37,194 nt of DNA. It comes from Syntrophomonadaceae bacterium. GTDB taxonomy: Bacteria; Bacillota; Syntrophomonadia; Syntrophomonadales; Syntrophomonadaceae. The notes under the pieces are model-generated. The model ran no database searches. It was not told where the DNA came from and saw only the letters and a program-made list of their open reading frames with translations. How positions within the stretch are numbered: the first letter of the stretch is position 1; every line of letters begins with the position of its first letter. The DNA is taken from assembly GCA_012520725.1 (NCBI GenBank), contig JAAYNQ010000061.1:1-37194 (forward strand). The letters run 5' to 3'. Below, one piece after another: positions 32,058 to 37,194 of the stretch. A program made the position numbers and the translations under genes.

Positions 32058-33425
32058 GTGCGGTTTAATATAAGTGATGAAGAAATCCTGGAAACCTGGC
32101 GGATGGTGGAGGTTGAGAAACTGGATATCCGAACCATTACCATGGGCATCAATATTCTGGACTGCAGGAAGGAAGATGCTGGGAAAACCGGGCAGGCCAT
32201 CTATGATAAAATATGTAATAAAGCCCGAAATCTGGTTGCGGTGGGAAAGGGAATCCAGCGGGATTTTGGCATTCCTATTATTAACCAGCGTATTTCGGTT
32301 ACACCCATAGCTTTGTTGGTTGATGGCTTTACTAAAGAGCAAATAATAGAGATTGGGCAGTACCTGGACCGGGCCGCCCGGGAAGTAGGAGTTAACTTTC
32401 TAGGGGGGTTTAGCGCCCTGGTCCACAAGGGCTATACCCAGGGAGCACTGGAACTGGTGCGGGCCATTCCCGAGACTCTGGCCAGCACCCAACACGTATG
32501 TTCTTCGGTTAATGTGGGAACAACTAAGGCGGGCATTAATATGGATGCCGTTTATGATATGGGTCAAATAATAAAAAGCACCGCGGATTTAACTGCCGAA
32601 GAGGATGGCCTGGGCTGTGCCAAACTAGTGGTTTTCTGTAATGCGGTTTATGATAATCCCTTTATGGCTGGAGCCTTTCACGGACCAGGAGAGCCGGAAT
32701 CGGTATTAAACATAGGTATTAGCGGTCCCGGGGTAGTCAGCAATGTGGTGAAAAACAACCCTGACTGCAGCCTGGGAGAATTGGCCAACCGGATCAAGAA
32801 TACGGCCTTTAAAATAACCCGCAGCGGGGAATTGGTAGGAAGAGTAGCTTCCAAGCGCCTGGGGGTACCCTTTGGCATAGTTGATTTATCCCTGGCCCCA
32901 ACTCCCGCCGTAGGAGACAGTGTAGCTGAGATTCTTGAAGCTATGGGACTGGAGCGGGTAGGCACACATGGTAGCACTGCTGCACTGGCCTTACTCAATG
33001 ATGCGGTAAAAAAAGGGGGAGCTATGGCTTCATCCTATGTGGGTGGGCTTTCCGGTGCTTTCATACCAGTGAGTGAGGATGCCGGTATGATCGCGGCGGC
33101 TGAAGCCGGAGCTTTGACCTTGGATAAATTGGAAGCTATGACCTGCGTATGTTCGGTGGGACTGGATATGATTGCCATTCCAGGGGACACCCCGGCGGAA
33201 ACCATATCGGCTATAATTGCTGACGAAGCGGCCATTGGCATGATTAATCGCAAAACCACTGCGGTAAGGATTATTCCCGCTCCCGGCAAAAAGAAAGGTG
33301 ATTATGTGGAGTTTGGAGGTTTGCTGGGGCGGGCGCCGATAATACCGGTAAATCCCAACCTTTCCCACCATTTTATCCAGCGCAAGGGAAGAATTCCCGC
33401 CCCCCTGCAGGCTCTCAACAATTAA
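32058..33425 (+). CDS. UPF0210/DUF711 family protein (PFL-like fold)
   Basis: Protein of 455 residues of the UPF0210 (DUF711) family, similar in fold to glycyl-radical enzymes but without their radical site. Family motifs include [71 protein letters not shown] and [18 protein letters not shown] start follows GAGGAGG. It is paired with the ACT-domain gene upstream, an association kept across many Firmicutes and archaea, which suggests a ligand-controlled function. The reaction is unknown. Confidence 0.93.
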   Translation: MRFNISDEEILETWRMVEVEKLDIRTITMGINILDCRKEDAGKTGQAIYDKICNKARNLVAVGKGIQRDFGIPIINQRISVTPIALLVDGFTKEQIIEIGQYLDRAAREVGVNFLGGFSALVHKGYTQGALELVRAIPETLASTQHVCSSVNVGTTKAGINMDAVYDMGQIIKSTADLTAEEDGLGCAKLVVFCNAVYDNPFMAGAFHGPGEPESVLNIGISGPGVVSNVVKNNPDCSLGELANRIKNTAFKITRSGELVGRVASKRLGVPFGIVDLSLAPTPAVGDSVAEILEAMGLERVGTHGSTAALALLNDAVKKGGAMASSYVGGLSGAFIPVSEDAGMIAAAEAGALTLDKLEAMTCVCSVGLDMIAIPGDTPAETISAIIADEAAIGMINRKTTAVRIIPAPGKKKGDYVEFGGLLGRAPIIPVNPNLSHHFIQRKGRIPAPLQALNN

Positions 33426-33494
33426 CTATGGGAGTGAGCTAAGCTGGTATGTAATTTCATATATATGAAATAATAAATAATAGGTGGGGAGAAT

Positions 33495-33845
33495 GTGAAG
33501 CAGGAAGAGAATAATGAAACACTAGATACTGAGCAGGATAAAGTAGAGCAGCCCATATATAAACAGCTGAGTTATCTGCAGCTGAAAATAGACGAAATAG
33601 CCTATAACATGGAAAAGCTGGGGATTTCGGAGTACATGGAAATGTTACATAATCCGCGTCGGCTTTTTGTAAGCAACTTCTGGGCCGGCATCTATAGAGG
33701 TTTTGGGATGGCCATAGGGTTTACCATTTTGACCGGTATTGTCATTTATGTTTTGCAGGGGATAATAAGGCTTAATATTCCAGTGATAGGAGATTTTATA
33801 GCTGAAATTGTGAAGATTGTTCAGAATCAAATGCAGGTTAAATAG
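33495..33845 (+). CDS. DUF5665-type small membrane protein
   Basis: Protein of 116 residues. An acidic N-terminus is followed by a helical segment (LQLKIDEIAYNMEKLGISEYMEMLHNPRRL; core: YMEMLHNPRR) and the turn NFWAGIYRGFGMAIGFTIL, leading into a membrane helix (about 73-95). The C-terminus is amphipathic. The NPRRLFVSNFWAGI-type motif matches DUF5665. A GTG start follows GTGGGGAG. The function is unknown. It is close to and on the same strand as the DksA-like gene. Confidence 0.75.
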   Translation: MKQEENNETLDTEQDKVEQPIYKQLSYLQLKIDEIAYNMEKLGISEYMEMLHNPRRLFVSNFWAGIYRGFGMAIGFTILTGIVIYVLQGIIRLNIPVIGDFIAEIVKIVQNQMQVK

Positions 33846-33883
33846 GGTGGGGTTTGTTAATACTTTAAATGAGGTGTTAACAA

Positions 33884-34225
33884 ATGAGTCATGGAGCTAG
33901 CCTTTATATACGAAAACAAGAAATAGAAAAGATGATAAGAGAAAAAAAAGATTTACTAATGGAAGCGGGAGCAGAACTGTCAGTGTTTAACTCTCACGCT
34001 GATATGGGATTGGAACTCTATGAAAGAGAAAAGAACCAGGAAATAATTGAACTGCTGGAAATAGAGTTATCCCGGGTAAACGAAGCCCTGCAAAAGGTGG
34101 CGGAAGGAAAATACGGTGTGTGTGATTCCTGCGGTGGGTCTATTGAAGAGGAACGACTACAACGGCAAATAAATCCCTCTTTATGCCACAAATGTCAACA
34201 GGCTCAAAACAATATCCTGCATTAA
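33884..34225 (+). CDS. DksA/TraR-type zinc-finger protein (YlyA/YteA-like)
   Basis: Protein of 113 residues. An N-terminal helical hairpin (about 1-75) is followed by the DksA/TraR C4 zinc finger: GVCDSCGGSIEEERL and SLCHKCQQ, Cys-x2-Cys-x17-Cys-x2-Cys. DksA-like proteins enter the secondary channel of RNA polymerase; in Bacillus the relative YlyA is encoded just downstream of ileS, matching the location here three genes on. The acidic coiled-coil tip of DksA is not obvious. ATG start after GAGGTG. Confidence 0.88.
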   Translation: MSHGASLYIRKQEIEKMIREKKDLLMEAGAELSVFNSHADMGLELYEREKNQEIIELLEIELSRVNEALQKVAEGKYGVCDSCGGSIEEERLQRQINPSLCHKCQQAQNNILH

Positions 34226-34379
34226 TGTGCAACTTTTGCGATAGTATTGGTGTATATTAGTATAGAGGAAGGGGTTCTTTAATATCTGTTTTTGCTTCCT
34301 GGATGGATAGGCGGAACTTGGCAACTTATTTTTGGGTCATACTATACGAATCTTTTGTTGATAAGGAGGCGCACCTTTT

Positions 34380-35576
34380 ATGAAGGTAGGAATATTTACA
34401 GACAGTTATAAGCCCTATACCAGCGGAGTGGTTACGTCTATATCTACATTCAAAGAAGAATTGAACAAGTTAGGACATGAAATATACATTTTTGCACCCA
34501 GTTATCCCAATTATGAGGATGAGGAAGCTGGAGTCTACAGGTATTTTTCCATGAGTTCACCTACCAATCCTGACTTTGCCCTGGCTATACCAGTTTATCC
34601 CGGTATGCACATGTTGCTGAAAAAACTGGATCTTGATATTATTCACGTTCACTCTCCTTTTACCATGGGTCGAGTAGGCATGCACTGGGCTAACCGCCAG
34701 CATGTACCCCTGATCTTTACCTATCATACTCTCTATGATCAGTATGCCCATTATGTACCGGTAGCCCAGGAACTGGTTAAGGAAATGGCCTTGCGTTTTA
34801 GCAATAACTTCTGCAACCAGTGTGATCACATTATAGTGCCCAGCGAGGAAATAAGACGTCTGCTGAACAGTTATGAGATTACTACTCCCATTACGGTAAT
34901 CCCGACCGGGGTTCCTTTGCATAAATTCCAGGGTGCCAGGCAAGATTGGATCAGGAAAAACTATAATATACCCCGGGAAAATAAAATCCTGCTCTTCGTA
35001 GGCCGTTTGACCAAGGAAAAAAACCTGCCATTTTTGATTCAGACCTTCAAGTTGATTAAGAATAAAATGCCCCATACCTCTTTGGTTCTAACCGCTCAGG
35101 GGCCCCTGGAAGAGGAATTGAAACAAATGGTAGCGGATTTGGGCCTGGATTTGCAAGAGGATGTAATATTTACTGGTGCCCAGCCTTTTGATACCCTGGT
35201 GGATATTTACTATTCATCAGATTTGTTTGTGTTTTCTTCTATGACTGAAACTCAGGGTTTAGTTTTGATCGAGGCCATGGCTGCAGGACTTCCGGTGGTG
35301 GCAGTGAGAGCCTATGGGGTGCAGGATATGGTAGACCACGGCATAAATGGTATTCTGACCGAATGCAATCAGGATGAATTCGCCCAGGCGGTTATTGGAT
35401 TATTATCTGATCCCAAACTATATAAATACTATAAAAACCATGCCTTCCAAAAAGCCAAGAGCCTATCATCCGCCAATATGGCCCTGAAATTAGAAAAAGT
35501 ATATGAGGATCTCTTGCTTAATGCTCCTCCCCGGCGCACCAGAATACAGGAGTTTATAGCTCGCATCGCACCGTAG
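34380..35576 (+). CDS. Glycosyltransferase family 4 (glycolipid synthase-like)
   Basis: GT-B glycosyltransferase of 398 residues. The N-terminal acceptor domain starts KVGIFTDSYKPYTSGVVTSI and contains IIHVHSPFTMG and FTYHTLYDQYAHY. The donor domain begins near IPTGVPLHKF and FVGRLTKEKN, and its Glu-x7-Glu nucleotide-sugar site is MTETQGLVLIEAMAAG. It is close in type to 1,2-diacylglycerol glucosyltransferases, which make membrane glycolipids. The ATG is preceded by AAGGAGG. A terminator follows at 35596. The acceptor is not provable from sequence. Confidence 0.88.
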   Translation: MKVGIFTDSYKPYTSGVVTSISTFKEELNKLGHEIYIFAPSYPNYEDEEAGVYRYFSMSSPTNPDFALAIPVYPGMHMLLKKLDLDIIHVHSPFTMGRVGMHWANRQHVPLIFTYHTLYDQYAHYVPVAQELVKEMALRFSNNFCNQCDHIIVPSEEIRRLLNSYEITTPITVIPTGVPLHKFQGARQDWIRKNYNIPRENKILLFVGRLTKEKNLPFLIQTFKLIKNKMPHTSLVLTAQGPLEEELKQMVADLGLDLQEDVIFTGAQPFDTLVDIYYSSDLFVFSSMTETQGLVLIEAMAAGLPVVAVRAYGVQDMVDHGINGILTECNQDEFAQAVIGLLSDPKLYKYYKNHAFQKAKSLSSANMALKLEKVYEDLLLNAPPRRTRIQEFIARIAP

Positions 35577-35595
35577 AAATAAGGCTCAATTCCAG

Positions 35596-35622
35596 CGGCC
35601 TGATAAAGTGGGCCGTTTTTTT
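35596..35622 (+). terminator. Intrinsic terminator after the glycosyltransferase
   Basis: CGGCC (35596-35600) and GGCCG (35611-35615) enclose a 10-base loop, followed by seven T residues (35616-35622). Confidence 0.8.
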
Positions 35623-35721
35623 CTGCTGCGGTTTTATTTAATCAGGCATCTGTGGTAAATTAGTTAATAGCTAAAAGCTAAGCCAGGGGAAATACTAATA
35701 AGATATTGAAAGGGTAAGAGA

Positions 35722-37101
35722 TTGAGAAAAATTTTGGCCATAATGGCCGGTAAAATATTAATATCTTTAAGTCGCCGTCTAGGCAATCAGGGAACTGATT
35801 TTCCAGGTCGGGTGGCCCGCAAAATATATCCCGGAATATTAAAGGAACTGGCAGCCAATATCGAGGAAGAAATATTCATTGTAACCGGCACCAACGGCAA
35901 AACTACTACCAGTAATATGATAGCAGCCATATTAAAGGAAAAAGGCTATTCCCTGGTCCATAATTCGGCCGGGGCCAACATGCTGACGGGAGTCACTACT
36001 GCTTTTATTCAAGCTTCCGATATCTGGGGGCGAAACAGCTTTGATTATGCTCTATTGGAAGTTGATGAAGCCTATGTTCCTTTGCTGATCAAGGAAACCC
36101 GACCTCGGGTAGTGATAATCACTAACTTCTTCCGGGATCAGCTGGACCGGTACGGGGAACTGGATCATACCATTAATCTTATTAAAGATGGAGTTCGCAA
36201 CACTGAAATTGAGTTGGTTCTAAATGGGGATGATCCCCTTATCACCCATTTTCAGCACGATACGGGTTTGCATTGTTGGTATTATGGCTTTGAAAATACT
36301 ATTTATGACAGCCTGGAAAGCGAAGAAAGCCGTGAAGGCAGGTATTGCGTTTTCTGTGGAGAAGAACTTGAATATAGCAGATACCATTACGCTCAACTGG
36401 GACAATTCAACTGTCCCCGCTGCCGGAATCAGAATCCCCGCTTGAATTTCACCGGGCGGGGACTAAAGATGACTCCTTTCATTCAGATGAAAGTCAACGA
36501 CCTGGCCATTTCAAGCCCCTATCAGGGTTTCTATAATGCCTATAATATTTTGGCTGCAGTATCTGCAGCTCGCCTGGTGGGAATAGAGGACCACATTATT
36601 CAAAAGGCCATAGCAGGATATCAACCCCGGGCAGGACGAATGGAAAACTTTATCATAAACGGGAAACGGGCGGTTTTAATACTGGTTAAAAACCCCACCG
36701 GTCTCAACCAAACCCTGTCCACCCTGCTCTATGATCAGCAGTCCAAAAACCTTTTTATGGCCTTAAATGACAATGCAGCTGACGGCCGGGATATATCCTG
36801 GATATGGGATGCAGATGTGGAAGTTCTGGCCCAGGAAAAAGCTAGGATAATGCAGGTAGTATGTTCCGGCCTTAGAAGTGGAGATATGGCGGTTCGAATC
36901 AAATACAGTGGTATAGATTCACAACTAATCAGCATAAAAAGCTCTCTGGAAGAGGGAATAAGGGCAACTACAGCAGGACCAGGAGAGGTGAGCTACATAC
37001 TATCTACCTATACGGCCTTGTTTGATTGCCAGAAAATATTGAGTAAAATGCAGCAGGATGAGGTGGGGAGAAGCAGTGTAGTAAGGCAAATGCAGGCATA
37101 G
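35722..37101 (+). CDS. murT: MurT-type Mur ligase (lipid II amidation, ligase subunit)
   Basis: Mur-ligase-family protein of 459 residues with an ATP loop GTNGKTTT (56-63) and the HNSAGANMLTGVTTA and ITNFFRDQLDRYGELD motifs. It carries the MurT-specific four-Cys zinc insertion: Cys 209/212 and Cys 231/234. The C-terminal domain has the DUF1727-like part (LVKNPTGLNQTL, LNDNAADGRDISWIWD). MurT works with the glutaminase GatD to amidate the D-Glu of lipid II. GatD is usually the next gene, but here a lipoprotein gene starts 18 bases later. A TTG start has only a weak ribosome site (AAGGGTAAGAG). Confidence 0.93.
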   Translation: MRKILAIMAGKILISLSRRLGNQGTDFPGRVARKIYPGILKELAANIEEEIFIVTGTNGKTTTSNMIAAILKEKGYSLVHNSAGANMLTGVTTAFIQASDIWGRNSFDYALLEVDEAYVPLLIKETRPRVVIITNFFRDQLDRYGELDHTINLIKDGVRNTEIELVLNGDDPLITHFQHDTGLHCWYYGFENTIYDSLESEESREGRYCVFCGEELEYSRYHYAQLGQFNCPRCRNQNPRLNFTGRGLKMTPFIQMKVNDLAISSPYQGFYNAYNILAAVSAARLVGIEDHIIQKAIAGYQPRAGRMENFIINGKRAVLILVKNPTGLNQTLSTLLYDQQSKNLFMALNDNAADGRDISWIWDADVEVLAQEKARIMQVVCSGLRSGDMAVRIKYSGIDSQLISIKSSLEEGIRATTAGPGEVSYILSTYTALFDCQKILSKMQQDEVGRSSVVRQMQA

Positions 37102-37119
37102 ATAATAGGGAGGGGAGCT

Positions 37120-37194
37120 ATGCGCAAGTTTAGGATAAGCAGTACAGTGCTGCTTTTGATTACTGTTATTTTCATTAGCGGATGTGTAAAACCC
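37120..37194 (+). CDS. Lipoprotein, 5' part only
   Basis: The gene starts at an ATG after GGGAGGGGAG and runs off the window after 25 codons. The peptide has a basic start (MRKFRIS), a hydrophobic core and the lipobox ISGC, so the product is a lipoprotein. It lies 18 bases after murT and is likely in the same operon. The function cannot be read from this fragment. Confidence 0.75.
   Translation, partial: MRKFRISSTVLLLITVIFISGCVKP

Noticed and set aside
1-37194. tRNA or rRNA genes
   Set aside because: I found no cloverleaf or conserved T-loop sequence outside coding regions; a GGTTCGAATC match near 36893 lies inside murT.

Overview
The window reads as a chromosomal segment of a low-to-mid GC, Gram-positive, spore-forming member of the Clostridia. 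This rests on the SigI/RsgI pair, an S-layer-homology protein, GerW and YlmC/YmxH sporulation-family proteins, DivIVA and SepF, a T-box leader on ileS, MurT, and frequent TTG/GTG starts. A Syntrophomonas-like lineage is my guess from protein flavour only. I see no rRNA, tRNA, CRISPR, phage or intact insertion sequence.

Layout. 1-4.9 kb: the 3' end of a GGDEF gene, a structured leader with an intrinsic terminator, an SLH protein with four tandem ~85-residue repeats, then sigI-rsgI, whose anti-sigma factor ends in an Asn/Lys/Asp/Ser-rich repeat tail. 4.8-9.1 kb: a MarR regulator with a 41-bp palindrome over its own promoter, followed by a two-gene heterodimeric ABC exporter. 9.2-9.6 kb: a truncated methyltransferase running into hairpin-rich sequence. 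9.6-11.7 kb, minus strand: ECF sigma factor, zinc-type anti-sigma factor without a membrane segment, DUF2953 protein and GerW.

12-21.8 kb: this keeps the gene order known from the Bacillus ylmCDEFGH-divIVA-ileS region: ylmC, pgeF (ylmD), yggS (ylmE), sepF, yggT (ylmG) and divIVA. Insertions are nrdR, a divergent HTH/zinc pair, a PhoB/PhoR-type two-component system and proC. A U32-family protein sits where ylmH (an S4 RNA-binding protein) would be expected. 21.8-28.2 kb: palindromic intergenic repeats, an LCP-family cell-wall ligase, an EamA transporter, a polar amino-acid ABC importer and endonuclease III, then a 55-bp-period tandem array of the same palindrome family.

28.4-37.2 kb: a T-box (Ile specifier AUC) controlling ileS, an ACT-domain/UPF0210 pair, a DUF5665 membrane protein, a DksA/TraR-like zinc-finger protein, a GT4 glycosyltransferase, MurT without an adjacent GatD within the window, and the start of a lipoprotein gene.

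The window is mostly a cell-envelope, division and sporulation neighbourhood with several embedded regulators: SigI/RsgI, ECF/anti-sigma, MarR, RR/HK, NrdR and the T-box. I found no clearly undescribed defence-like or metabolic system. The most unusual items are the SigI/RsgI/SLH locus, the soluble sigma/anti-sigma-GerW operon, the soluble sensor kinase inside the ylm cluster, and a hairpin repeat family that shows a compensatory base-pair change.
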